Below are positions 1-8,247 of a stretch of 64,000 nt of DNA, piece by piece. The first letter of the stretch is position 1; each line of letters starts with the position of its first letter. Both the position numbers and the translations under genes were made by a program. The notes below the pieces were generated by a model. That model did not search any database, was not told where the DNA came from, and was given only the letters and a program-made list of their open reading frames with translations. Source of the stretch: Marmoricola sp. Leaf446 (GTDB lineage: Bacteria > Actinomycetota > Actinomycetes > Propionibacteriales > Nocardioidaceae); contig NZ_LMRF01000001.1 in NCBI RefSeq assembly GCF_001424755.1, positions 207,294 to 271,293 of the forward strand. The letters are read 5' to 3'.

Positions 1-125
1 CGGAGAACCTCGTCGCGCTGGACTACTCCGAGGCCCAGGACAGCGACGCCGTCGTGGTGACCAAGGAGACGGCCGAGAAGTTCGACCTCGAGACGATCGC
101 CGACCTGGCCAAGAGCGCCGGCTGA
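1..125 (+). CDS. Glycine betaine/quaternary amine ABC transporter substrate-binding protein, C-terminal end (partial; probably truncated)
   Basis: Only the last 40 codons lie in the window, read from base 3 to the TGA at 123-125. They contain VVVTKETAEKF followed by LETIADLAKSAG. This resembles the signature of OpuAC-type osmolyte-binding proteins (OpuCC/OsmF group), where a V(T/R)-K/R-E-x-A-x-K stretch leads into I-x-DLA. In those ~300-residue proteins the motif lies near the middle, whereas here the stop follows at once. Either the gene has lost its second half where the glycopolymer cluster begins, or it belongs to a permuted or short variant. Family assignment rests on one short motif, so it is tentative. 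Confidence 0.5.
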   Translation, partial: ENLVALDYSEAQDSDAVVVTKETAEKFDLETIADLAKSAG

Positions 126-168
126 TCACCCACGTCGCCGCCGTCGGCGGTGCGGCAGGATGCGGGGC

Positions 169-2811
169 ATGAGCCCCGAGTCCACCCTGCCGCGCCGCTG
201 GCTCGGCAAGGTGCAGCGGCGCGGGCTCGTCGCCCGTCGTGCCCTGCGGGCGGCGCACCCCGAGGTCACCGTCGTGGTGGTCCTCGACGGCGAGGTCAGG
301 GCGGCTCGGCGTGCGCTCGAGTCCGCCCGGGCGCAGACCCACGCCCGTGTCGAGGTGCTCGCCGTGGCGGCCGACGCCCGGCTGCTCGCCCTGGCCCGCA
401 CCGCGGCCTCCGACGACGGGCGGGTCCACGTCGTCGAGGCGCCCGGCTGCGACCGGGCCCGCGCCCGGGCCTTCGGCGCGGTCGCGGCGCAGGGCCCGTG
501 GCTGCTCTTCGTCTCTCCGGGCCAGGTCCTCCACCGCGAGGCCGTCGCCCGGCTGCTCGCCGGGCGCCAGCACGGCCCCCACGACGCGGGGGTGGTGCTC
601 GGCGGCCTCGCCGGGGCCGACCCGGCCGACTCCTGGGCACGTACGCCGCTCCTCGCCCGCCTCCTCGTGGAGCAGGAGCGCTGGGCGCGCACCCTCGACG
701 ACGCCGAGCCGGCCGGCCGGACGGCGGCCACCGCGCTCCTCGCGCTGGGCCACGTGGTGGCCGAGGGCGTCGTGGTCGACGACGTCCGCGACCAGCCCGA
801 CTGGTGGAGCAGCAGCAGCGACCCGGCCGCCGAGCTGTCGGCGCGGGTCGCGCAGGACCGTGCCTCGCTGGCGCTGCTCGAGCGCGACGACCAGCTCCGC
901 CACCGGCGCGAGCGTGCTTCCGGGGCGCTGACCGACGACCTGCCCCCCGTGCTGGCGGCCGCCGAGCTGCTCGACGACGCGGGCTGGCGGCTGCTGCGCT
1001 CGCACGCCGCCGAGCTGCTCGCCGGGGCCGACCTGGCGACCGTCCCCGCCACGCCCCGATCCGCGGCCTGGCTGGCCGCCCAGGACCGTCGCGAGGACCT
1101 CGTCGCCCTGGTGGCGGACCGTCGCGCCGCTGCGGGTCACCTCGCCACCGAGGTGGTCGACGGCCGCGTGCTGGCGCTGCTCCCCGAGGCGGGCTCGCTG
1201 CCCGCCGACGCGCGGGAACTGACGGTCGCCGAGTCGGGGGTCGGTGCCCGCGTCGTGGGCCACCACGTCGACGGCCAGGACCTGGTGGTCGACCTGCAGG
1301 CCGGGCTGCGGCGGGTCGACGAGCAGGCTCCCGTCGTACGGCTGGAGGCGGTGGGGGCCGGCTCGGTCGTGATCGGCGACCTGCCGGTCGAGGTGGTCGA
1401 GGACCCGGACGTGACCTCCTGGCTCGGCGAGGCCCACCAGCGTCACGACCTCGGGGCCGTGCGCACCCGGCTGCCGCTCGCGGCGCTGGGGGAGGCGCCG
1501 TGGGAGCTGCGGGTCGAGGTGAGCGACCGCGGCGTCACCCGCACCGCGCTGGCGCAGGGCTCGGTCTCGGCCGACGCCAGGCCCTCGGCCGCGTCCCCCG
1601 TCCCGGCCCTGTCCGCCCACGAGCAGCGACGGCTGCAGGACGGCTTCGCGGCCGCGACGGCGTCGCCCGACCCCGGGCTGCTGCTGGCCGTCCCCGCCCG
1701 GTCGGGGCTCACCTCCGACGCGGCGGCGCTGGCCGCCCGGTGGACCGACCACGCCGGTCCGGGCGCCCGGGTGCTCGTCGTGGTCGACGACCCCGCCTCC
1801 CCGGTCGTGGCGGGGGCGGAGGCGGTGCTGCGACGCAGCCCCCGGTGGTACGCCGCCCTGGCCGAGGCCGGCTGGGTGGTGACCGACCACGACGACGTCC
1901 TCGGCACGGTCGACACGGCCGCCGGCGAGACGGGCGACGGGTGGTACGCCCCGCGCGCCGGCCAGCGCGTCGTACGCACCACGACCGGAGGTCCTGGGCC
2001 TGCCCGCGGCCTGGCGCGCTGGCGTCGGCTCGGGCTGGTGCCCTCGCACGTCGAGCAGCTGCTGGACCGCACCTCGCGACGGTGGACCGACGCGCTGGCC
2101 TCCTCACCGGGCGTGGTGCGCCACCTCGTCGAGGACTGGGCGTACGACGGGCCGGTGCTCGCCCTCGGACAGCCCCGCACCGACGCCCTCGTCGGCCCCG
2201 ACGCCACCCGCCGCCGTGACCGGACCCGGGCCGCGCTCGACCTCGCCGACGGCGACACCGCGGTCCTGTGGGCCACCACCTGCCGCGACGACGTCACCGG
2301 CACCTGCCTGGCCGCCGCCGGTGGCCCCGGCCCCGACGCCGCCCGCGTGGCCGGGCTGCTTGGCCCGGGGCACGTGCTGCTCCGCCTGCACGACCACTGC
2401 GGCCACCACGACCCGCCCCGCGACGGCGCCCGCGTCCTCGACCCGGACGACGTCGCCGGCCACCCGGTGGCCGACCTGGTGCTCGCCGCCGACGTCGCCG
2501 TCCTCGACTTCTCCCCCCTGCGCCACGACCTTGCCGTCGCCGGACGCCCGGTCGTCGTGTGGGCCCCCGACCTGGCCGACCACGTCGACCGGCAGGGCGA
2601 GCTGTTCGACCTCCCCGCCTCGGCCGCCGGCCCCACGGTCGACTCCACCGGGGCGGTCGTCGCCGCGCTGGCCGACGTGCCCGCCCTCCGGTCGAGCTGG
2701 GAGCGGCGCCGTCGCGACCTGGTGGACCACCTGGCCCCCCGCGACGACGGCGGGGCCGCCGACCGGGTGCTGCGGGCGCTGCTGACGGACGACGGAGGGT
2801 CGTCGGCCTGA
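169..2811 (+). CDS. Degenerate GT2-like plus CDP-glycerol glycerophosphotransferase-like protein
   Basis: About 880 residues. Residues ~33-140 follow a GT-A (GT2) pattern but have no DDGSTD and no DxD: the place of the DxD is taken by LLFVSPGQV. Residues ~370-470 look like the beta-sandwich linker of TarS/TagF-type enzymes. From ~500 on the sequence aligns by eye with the TagF/TagB domain, but the W-HGTPLK motif is replaced by TTTGGPGPARG and VTDYSS by LDFSPLR; only RLH (~740) of the catalytic residues survives. It is probably a non-catalytic or altered paralogue of the intact enzyme at 8245-11802. Start: an ATG at 160 is possible, but the ATG at 169 has AGGA eight bases upstream and also a -10-like CAGGAT at 156-161, so 169 is preferred. 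It is the first gene of the surface-polymer cluster. Confidence 0.6.
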   Translation: MSPESTLPRRWLGKVQRRGLVARRALRAAHPEVTVVVVLDGEVRAARRALESARAQTHARVEVLAVAADARLLALARTAASDDGRVHVVEAPGCDRARARAFGAVAAQGPWLLFVSPGQVLHREAVARLLAGRQHGPHDAGVVLGGLAGADPADSWARTPLLARLLVEQERWARTLDDAEPAGRTAATALLALGHVVAEGVVVDDVRDQPDWWSSSSDPAAELSARVAQDRASLALLERDDQLRHRRERASGALTDDLPPVLAAAELLDDAGWRLLRSHAAELLAGADLATVPATPRSAAWLAAQDRREDLVALVADRRAAAGHLATEVVDGRVLALLPEAGSLPADARELTVAESGVGARVVGHHVDGQDLVVDLQAGLRRVDEQAPVVRLEAVGAGSVVIGDLPVEVVEDPDVTSWLGEAHQRHDLGAVRTRLPLAALGEAPWELRVEVSDRGVTRTALAQGSVSADARPSAASPVPALSAHEQRRLQDGFAAATASPDPGLLLAVPARSGLTSDAAALAARWTDHAGPGARVLVVVDDPASPVVAGAEAVLRRSPRWYAALAEAGWVVTDHDDVLGTVDTAAGETGDGWYAPRAGQRVVRTTTGGPGPARGLARWRRLGLVPSHVEQLLDRTSRRWTDALASSPGVVRHLVEDWAYDGPVLALGQPRTDALVGPDATRRRDRTRAALDLADGDTAVLWATTCRDDVTGTCLAAAGGPGPDAARVAGLLGPGHVLLRLHDHCGHHDPPRDGARVLDPDDVAGHPVADLVLAADVAVLDFSPLRHDLAVAGRPVVVWAPDLADHVDRQGELFDLPASAAGPTVDSTGAVVAALADVPALRSSWERRRRDLVDHLAPRDDGGAADRVLRALLTDDGGSSA

Positions 2812-2859
2812 ATAGGATGACGCCCGTCGGTCCGACGCCTACGCCATGGGAGATCCCGC

Positions 2860-4587
2860 GTGAGACGAGTCCTGAGAGCTGTCCGGGCAGGACTACCGGG
2901 CGGGGGCGAGGAGACGATCTACGCCCGTCACGCCGGCCACCTCCCGCAGCACCCGGGTCGGCGCGTCGTGGTCGTCGCCGGGGCCCAGGCTCCCGAGCGG
3001 GTGCGTGAGGCCCTGCGTGCCTTCCGTGGCGGTGAGCTGCACGTCCTGGCGCCCCACCGTCACGCGGACTGGGAGCTGGAGTCGGTCGGTGGGCAGCACC
3101 ACACGACCCGGCAGCTGTGGGACATGGACCGCGAGCTCAGGCTGATGGGGCCGGTCGACGTGCTCGTCGACCTCGAGCAGGCCGCGGCGTCGGTCCACCA
3201 GGACCGGTGGTCGCACCTGTTCTTCCACCTCGCGCACGGCGGGGCCTGGATCCTGCCCCGGACGGCCATCGGGGGCGGCGGCGCCGGTCTCGACAGCCTG
3301 GCCCGGGTCGCCCAGCTCGTCGCGGGCGACGGCGCGGTGCCGGCGACCCACCGCGAGCGCAGTCTCGGCCAGGCGACCTCGGAGGTGCTGATGACCTCCG
3401 ACGTGGTGCTGGTGCGCAAGCGTGACCACCACCTGGCCGCCCTCGGCGAGCGCGAGGCCGTGCGCGTCCTGTCCACGCGCGAGCCGGAGCTGGACGTCTC
3501 GGTGCTGGGCCGCCTCCCCGCGCGCACCTTCGACAGCGGCATCGAGGTGGTCTCCCACGAGGCGGACGTCCCGGCGGACGGTCTCGAGACGACGTTCGCG
3601 GTGCCCGAGATGCGGGTGCGCCGCTACCAGGGCCGCGTGGCCGTGTCGTCGAACTCGTTGGTCTACAGCGGGTCCTCGGTCCTCCCGGAGTCCTTCCGTC
3701 ACCCCTTCGAGCGCAACCTGCGCACCACCCGCCTGGTGCCGAGCCGCGCCGGCTTCGGTCGCGTCGAGGACGAGTTCCGGCCGCGGCGGCAGCTCCGTGG
3801 CTCCTACTTCCACGTCGACTCCTCCAACTCCGGTCACTTCGGGCACGTGCTCACCGAGGTGCTGTCGCGGATGTGGGCCTGGCAGCTCGCCAAGGCCGAG
3901 ATCCCCGACCTCAAGGCCGTCCTGCGGATCCGCTTCGCCGGGGAGCGCGACCCCGACCTCGAGCGGCGCCTGTTCGCCGGCCTGGGCGTCGCGCCCTCGG
4001 ACGTGGTCGCGATCGACCAGCCGGTGTGGGTCGACGAGCTCGTCGGCGCGACGCCGATGATGCAGAACAAGGTGCCCTACTACGTGCACCCCGACATCGT
4101 CGAACGGGTCTGGCGGCCCGTGACCGCGGCGCTGCGCGAGGGGCGCACCGGGGTGGGGGAGCGGGTGTTCGTCTCCCGCCGGTCCGCCGGGGGGAGCCGG
4201 TCGTGCCACAACACGGCCCAGGTGGAGGCGCTCTTCCAGGACCACGGCTTCGTCGTGGTCTATCCCGAGGACCACGACCTCGCCGAGCAGGCGGCCGTCT
4301 TCCACGACGCCCGGGTCCTGGCCGGGTTCGGTGGGTCCGCGCTGTTCAACGCGATGCACTGCCGCGACCTGGAGCACCTGGTCGTCCTCAACAGCGACGC
4401 CTACACCGCGCGCAACGAGCAGCTGTACGCCGCCGCCCTCGGCGCCAAGGTGACGTACTTCTGGAACACCCCCGACACCCGGGTGGTCCCGGGCACGTGG
4501 TCGAACGACGCCTACACGTCGTCGTGGACCTTCGACCTCGACCGTCACCGCGAGGCCCTGCGCGCGCTGTTCGGGGAGCTGGGGTGA
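2860..4587 (+). CDS. Glycosyltransferase family 61 (DUF563) protein
   Basis: A 575-residue cytosolic protein with a GTG start and the RBS GGGAG 6-10 bases upstream. The C-terminal half carries the GT61 pattern: SGHFGHVLTEVLSRMW near residue 325, VFVSRRSAGGSR near 440, and VYPEDHDLAEQAAVFHDA followed by GFGGSALFNAMHC near 470-500. GT61 enzymes transfer sugars such as xylose or GlcNAc; in bacteria they are often found in capsule or wall-polymer clusters. The N-terminal ~230 residues are not recognised and look like an extra alpha/beta domain. The stop overlaps the GTG of the next gene (GTGA), so translation of the two is probably coupled. The acceptor and donor cannot be read from sequence. Confidence 0.75.
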   Translation: MRRVLRAVRAGLPGGGEETIYARHAGHLPQHPGRRVVVVAGAQAPERVREALRAFRGGELHVLAPHRHADWELESVGGQHHTTRQLWDMDRELRLMGPVDVLVDLEQAAASVHQDRWSHLFFHLAHGGAWILPRTAIGGGGAGLDSLARVAQLVAGDGAVPATHRERSLGQATSEVLMTSDVVLVRKRDHHLAALGEREAVRVLSTREPELDVSVLGRLPARTFDSGIEVVSHEADVPADGLETTFAVPEMRVRRYQGRVAVSSNSLVYSGSSVLPESFRHPFERNLRTTRLVPSRAGFGRVEDEFRPRRQLRGSYFHVDSSNSGHFGHVLTEVLSRMWAWQLAKAEIPDLKAVLRIRFAGERDPDLERRLFAGLGVAPSDVVAIDQPVWVDELVGATPMMQNKVPYYVHPDIVERVWRPVTAALREGRTGVGERVFVSRRSAGGSRSCHNTAQVEALFQDHGFVVVYPEDHDLAEQAAVFHDARVLAGFGGSALFNAMHCRDLEHLVVLNSDAYTARNEQLYAAALGAKVTYFWNTPDTRVVPGTWSNDAYTSSWTFDLDRHREALRALFGELG

Positions 4588-5891
4588 GCCTCCAGGTCGT
4601 CGTCCTCCTCGACGGCGGTCACGGGCTGGCGCCCACGGTCCGCAGCCTGCACGCCCTGCCGCACGGCCTCGTCGACGAGGTGTGCTTCCTCGTCACGGGG
4701 CCGGGACCCAAGCTCCTCGAGCGTCTGCAGGAGGTCGTCGACGGCTCCGCGGGCTGGCGGGTCGCGAGCGTCCCGCGGCGGGGTCGTGCAGCCGGCGCGA
4801 GAGAGGTGCTGCGCCGCACGACCTCCACCCACGTGGTCGTCGTGCCCGTGGGGGGAGAGCTGCTCGCCGAGGGGTTGCGCCGGATGGCGCTCCTGCACGA
4901 GACGTCGGGGGCGCAGGCGGTGGTCGGGCGTCACTCCGGGGCCTCGCTGCGGGGGTTGCTCCGCGACGCGGTCGAGCTGGAGGAGGTCCCCGTCGCTCCC
5001 GTCCCCGTGCTGTCGGCCGCGGTCGACGTCGCGCGTGCGGCAGCCGTGACGGAGGTGGAGCCCGAGGACGAGGCGTGGCTGGGCACCTGGCAGGGCCAGG
5101 CGCTCGCCGCCGCCGCGACCGTCGGTGCGGTGGTGGAGCGGCCGGCCCTCGCCGGTCTCCGGCTGCCGTCGCCGGAGTGGCTGCACCCCCTCCGCAGCCG
5201 GGCGACGTGGGACGGAGGGGTCCTGCAGCTCGAGGTGAGCTGCCCCAGCGCCCCCTCGACCGGCCAACCGAGCCTGGCCACGTGGCGGATGCTCGCGGTG
5301 CGCGCGTCCGACGGCGACGAGATCCTGCTCGACTCCTCCGTCGCGGCCCACGAGGGGTGGCGCGACGTCAGCGCCCGCCTGGACGTGGCCTCGCTGCCGG
5401 ACGGTGCCTGGCGCCCCGCCGTGGAGATGGTGCACGGCGCGGTCCACGGCCGGGGCCCGATGCGCTGCCAGGACGGCCCCGACCTGGTGGTGGGCGGTCG
5501 CCCCGTCGTCACCACCCGCCTCGGGGACTACCTGGAGGTGCAGGTGGGCGAGGTACGCCGCCCCGTGGTCCGCGTGGACCCCGGCTCCCGGCCCGTCGTC
5601 CTCGACGACGGGCGTCTCTCCCTCGGCCTGCTCGACCTGGAGGTGGTGGGGGAGACGCCCGGTCGCGCTCGGGTCACCTGGGCGGGCGAGCACCTCGAGG
5701 CCGTCGTACGGGCCCGCGCCGGCGAGGTCCGCCTGGAGCTCGACCCGCCCACCGGCGTCGACAGCGCCCCCGTCACCGTGCTCTTCGGCGGCCGGGAGGC
5801 CGCCGGCGCGGGCGTGGTGATGACCAGGTCGGAGCGGGGCGAGGTCAGCCTGGCCCCGCTCGCGGCGGGGACGTCCACGACCGTCACCTGA
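4584..5891 (+). CDS. GT2-like protein without catalytic motifs, beta-sandwich C-terminal half
   Basis: 435 residues. The GTG start overlaps the preceding stop by four bases, with GGGGAGC just upstream. Residues 1-125 follow the strand-helix spacing of a GT2 domain (LQVVVLLDGG at the start, VVVVPVGGELLAEGL where FLDADD is normally found) but have neither DDGSTD nor DxD. Residues ~205-430 are rich in short beta strands and resemble the Ig-like linkers of the TarS/TagF-type proteins in this cluster. It shares size, order of parts and phrases such as AVVGR(H/R)SG with the protein at 6024-7430, so the two are probably paralogues from a tandem duplication. No signal peptide or membrane segment is visible. 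Function unknown; a structural or acceptor-binding role in polymer synthesis is a guess. Confidence 0.55.
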   Translation: MSLQVVVLLDGGHGLAPTVRSLHALPHGLVDEVCFLVTGPGPKLLERLQEVVDGSAGWRVASVPRRGRAAGAREVLRRTTSTHVVVVPVGGELLAEGLRRMALLHETSGAQAVVGRHSGASLRGLLRDAVELEEVPVAPVPVLSAAVDVARAAAVTEVEPEDEAWLGTWQGQALAAAATVGAVVERPALAGLRLPSPEWLHPLRSRATWDGGVLQLEVSCPSAPSTGQPSLATWRMLAVRASDGDEILLDSSVAAHEGWRDVSARLDVASLPDGAWRPAVEMVHGAVHGRGPMRCQDGPDLVVGGRPVVTTRLGDYLEVQVGEVRRPVVRVDPGSRPVVLDDGRLSLGLLDLEVVGETPGRARVTWAGEHLEAVVRARAGEVRLELDPPTGVDSAPVTVLFGGREAAGAGVVMTRSERGEVSLAPLAAGTSTTVT

Positions 5892-5898
5892 GGCGGGC

Positions 5899-5917
5899 AC
5901 CGCCTCGCCGAGGCGGT
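5899..5917 (+). terminator. Hairpin after 4584-5891 gene
   Basis: ACCGCCT and AGGCGGT form a 7-bp stem around a CGCCG loop, 7 bases after the stop codon. No T-run follows, so it may be a weak terminator or attenuator ahead of the next gene, which seems to have its own promoter. Confidence 0.35.
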
Positions 5918-5950
5918 CGTCGGTGCGTCCCGACCGGCGGGCGAGGTGGT

Positions 5951-5956
5951 TAGGGT
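5951..5956 (+). promoter_or_regulatory. Possible -10 box (TAGGGT) for 6024-7430
   Basis: TAGGGT fits the actinobacterial TANNNT -10 consensus. It would leave a leader of ~60 bases that ends in a clear RBS (TGAGGAGC, 6012-6019). No convincing -35 is seen. Confidence 0.3.
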
Positions 5957-6023
5957 GGGGCCCCGCCGTCGGGGCTCGGCCGCAGCCGCCGACGAGACCT
6001 GCTGCAACCCCCTGAGGAGCACG

Positions 6024-7430
6024 ATGCTGACCGTATTCGTCTTGGTCGAGGACGACCACGGGCTGGTCGAGACCATCCGGGCGCTGGACCTGCAGACGCT
6101 CGGACGCGCCGACCACCGCGTCGTCCTCGTCCCGACCTCGACGGACGACACGCTCCTGGCACGGTTGCAGCTCCTGGAGCGACGGCGCCCCCACGTGACC
6201 CTCGCCGGGCGGTCGTCCACCGTCGGAGGAGCCATGTTGGAGGCGATGCAGGCGCACGCCGCCGACGTCGTCGTCCCGGTCCGACTGGGCACGCGGCTGA
6301 TGCCGGAAGCGCTCGCCCGTCTCGCTGCGGCCCCCACGGGGCACGCCGTCGTCGGGCGACGGTCCGGGACCGACTCGTTCCTCCCCGCCCCGGGCCCGCT
6401 GACCGACCTCGTCCCGTGGGCCGTCGTGGCCGTCTCCGGAGCGCGAGCGGTCGCGGCCGCCGAGGCAGCCGCGGACGCCGCTGACGCCGGCGCGTGGGTC
6501 GCCCGGTGGCAACGGGCCGTGCTGGACGCAGACGCAGACGCCGACGCCCAGCAGCTGGTGGACCGTCCGATGGCGCGCGGGGAGCAGCTGGCCCGGGAGT
6601 CGCTGGTCGAGGTGCCCGACAGCCGGCTCGCCTGGGACGGTGCGCGCATCACCCTCGAGGTGCACCTCGGCGGCCTCACCGACCTCGACGAGGCCACCTT
6701 CTTCGTGCACGCGGCCGACTCCGGGGAGGAGCACCCGTTCCCGGCGGCCGTCACGCAGCGCGACCAGCACGTCGTGCTGGAGGGTGCGCTGGACCTGTCG
6801 TCGGTGTCCGGGGTCGAGCTCCCCGACGGTGAGTGGCTCGTCGGGTTCGACGTCCGGTCCGGTGGGTGGCGCGGACGCGGTCGGGTCCCCAACACCGAGA
6901 TCGAGCCCGGCCTGGTGCGCGGGAGGCCGGTGCTCCGGTCGCTGCGGCGTCGCTACCTCGCCCTCCAGGTCGGGGCCGTGAAGCGCAACTTCATCGACGC
7001 CGACCCGCGGTCGGCGGAGATCGTCGAGTCGGTCCGGGGCACGCGCCTGCGTCTGCCCCTGCGCCACCTGCACGTGGCCGAGACCGAGGCGGTGTCGGGA
7101 CAGCTCCTGCTGGGCGGTCTGGCGGTCGCCGCCGAGATCGTGTCGACCCCGGGCGGCGCCCGGCTCGAGGCCTGGCTGTCGGGTCTGGCCGGGACCTACG
7201 ACCTCGGCGCCCGGTTCGGGCACCGGCGACCGGTGCCGACCGGACTGACCCTCGAGGTCGACGGAGTCGGACGGATGCGGCTGGTCGCGACCCCGCCCCC
7301 GTCAGCGTCTGCCCCCGCTGCGGTCCTGTCCCGGGCGCAGCAGGTGCGTGCCAGGCTCCGCTCCGCGCTGCCCGGCCCGGTGAAGCGCGCGGTCAGGCAC
7401 GCGGTGGGGGCGCGACGCGCCAGGGCGTGA
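6024..7430 (+). CDS. GT2-like protein without catalytic motifs, paralogue of the 4584-5891 product
   Basis: 468 residues, ATG start with GAGGAG five bases upstream. Residues 1-120 follow a GT2 fold pattern (LTVFVLVEDDHGLVETI at the start, VVVPVRLGTRLMPEAL in the DxD place) with no DDGSTD and no DxD. Residues ~200-430 form a beta-rich region similar to that of the neighbouring paralogue, including LEV(H/S) and RGRP/GRPV phrases and a (A/E)VQVG(A/E)V(K/R)R stretch. A short Asp-Ala repeat near residue 168 (bases 6525-6548, four GACGCN units) sits between the halves. The C-terminus is Arg-rich. Same strand as the three genes before it. Function unknown; linked to surface polymer synthesis by position only. 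Confidence 0.55.
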   Translation: MLTVFVLVEDDHGLVETIRALDLQTLGRADHRVVLVPTSTDDTLLARLQLLERRRPHVTLAGRSSTVGGAMLEAMQAHAADVVVPVRLGTRLMPEALARLAAAPTGHAVVGRRSGTDSFLPAPGPLTDLVPWAVVAVSGARAVAAAEAAADAADAGAWVARWQRAVLDADADADAQQLVDRPMARGEQLARESLVEVPDSRLAWDGARITLEVHLGGLTDLDEATFFVHAADSGEEHPFPAAVTQRDQHVVLEGALDLSSVSGVELPDGEWLVGFDVRSGGWRGRGRVPNTEIEPGLVRGRPVLRSLRRRYLALQVGAVKRNFIDADPRSAEIVESVRGTRLRLPLRHLHVAETEAVSGQLLLGGLAVAAEIVSTPGGARLEAWLSGLAGTYDLGARFGHRRPVPTGLTLEVDGVGRMRLVATPPPSASAPAAVLSRAQQVRARLRSALPGPVKRAVRHAVGARRARA

Positions 7431-7484
7431 CGGGCCTGGGCGTGACGGGCCGGGCCGACCTGCCGGTCCGGGGAGTGACCTGGG

Positions 7485-8234
7485 TCAGGCGAGTCGGGCG
7501 AAGTCGCGTCCCAGCGTCGTCCGCAAGGACTCGGCGAGCTCGGCGTGCATGCGGTCGGGTCCGCCGCGCTGCGTCCGCAGGATCTCCCAGAACTCCGCCT
7601 CCAGGACCGCCTCCGGCTGCAGCACCGTCAGTCGGTCCATCAGGTCCGCGGGCACGTGCTGGGGGTCGGGTCGGCGGAACCGCGCGACGATGTCGTCGTA
7701 GTGGTCGGCCAGCGTGGTGTCGGTGGGGTCGAGACCGGTGACCAGCAGCAGCCCGGTGGGCTGCGTGTCGACCGGCAGCACCGAGAGCCCGGGGCGGTAC
7801 TCGGCGAGGACCTCCAGGATCGGGAAGACGTCACCCGTCCATGCCTTGGTGACGCGCTGGCGGGCGGCCTCGTCGACGGTGCGCGGCAGGACGTCGTCGA
7901 AGACGATGAGCCCGTGCCGGCTGCAGCTGCGCTCGGTGTTGATGAAGTCACGCAGCGCGAACTCGAAGAGGTGGAGCCCGTCGATGAAGGCGAGGTCGAA
8001 CGGCACGCCGCCGGTGGCGGCCAGCGGGTCCGGTGAGCTGAAGTACTCGTCGCTCGTGGTGCGGAACAGTGCCACGTCCCCGTCGAGCGGCACGGTGATG
8101 GCGTACCCCGGATCGACCCCGACGCTGCGGCACGAGGCCAGCCGCAGGCTCTTGCCGGACGCGACCCCGACCTCGAGGTAGGCCTGCGGCTGCAACCGCG
8201 CGTGCATCTGGGCGAAGAAGTCCAGGTAGTACAT
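7485..8234 (-). CDS. Class I SAM-dependent methyltransferase (Methyltransf_24 type)
   Basis: 249 residues. YLEVGVASGKSL at residue ~19 is the SAM-binding glycine-rich loop, FDLAFIDGLHLFEF (~80) carries the conserved Asp and His of the O-methyltransferase group, and LIVFDDVLP (~112) is the third conserved strand. Relatives of this type act in sugar, antibiotic and polymer methylation; here the substrate is probably the surface polysaccharide made by the cluster. It is convergent with the gene at 6024 and lies directly after the large polymerase gene on the same strand, with 10 bases between. A TAGGCT box ends 7 bases before the ATG and no RBS is visible, which suggests its own leaderless transcript. 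Confidence 0.75.
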   Translation of the reverse strand: MYYLDFFAQMHARLQPQAYLEVGVASGKSLRLASCRSVGVDPGYAITVPLDGDVALFRTTSDEYFSSPDPLAATGGVPFDLAFIDGLHLFEFALRDFINTERSCSRHGLIVFDDVLPRTVDEAARQRVTKAWTGDVFPILEVLAEYRPGLSVLPVDTQPTGLLLVTGLDPTDTTLADHYDDIVARFRRPDPQHVPADLMDRLTVLQPEAVLEAEFWEILRTQRGGPDRMHAELAESLRTTLGRDFARLA

Positions 8235-8241
8235 GGCCGGC

Positions 8242-8247
8242 AGCCTA
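8242..8247 (-). promoter_or_regulatory. -10 box of leaderless methyltransferase gene
   Basis: On the minus strand TAGGCT lies 7 bases before the ATG at 8234. Its TAG is also the stop codon of the upstream polymerase gene (8245-8247). Confidence 0.5.

Noticed and set aside
2893-4548. A 551-codon minus-strand frame opposite the GT61 gene
   Set aside because: No family resemblance. The plus strand has the GT61 motifs and an RBS.
4545-7223. An 892-codon open frame on the minus strand
   Set aside because: It covers two plus-strand genes with RBSs and family-like structure. The composition (Gly, Arg, His, Asp repeats) is typical of antisense frames at high GC.
7431-7484. Direct repeat GGGCGTGACGGGCC as a regulatory repeat
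   Set aside because: It is short, lies between convergent genes, and is within what GC-rich sequence gives by chance.
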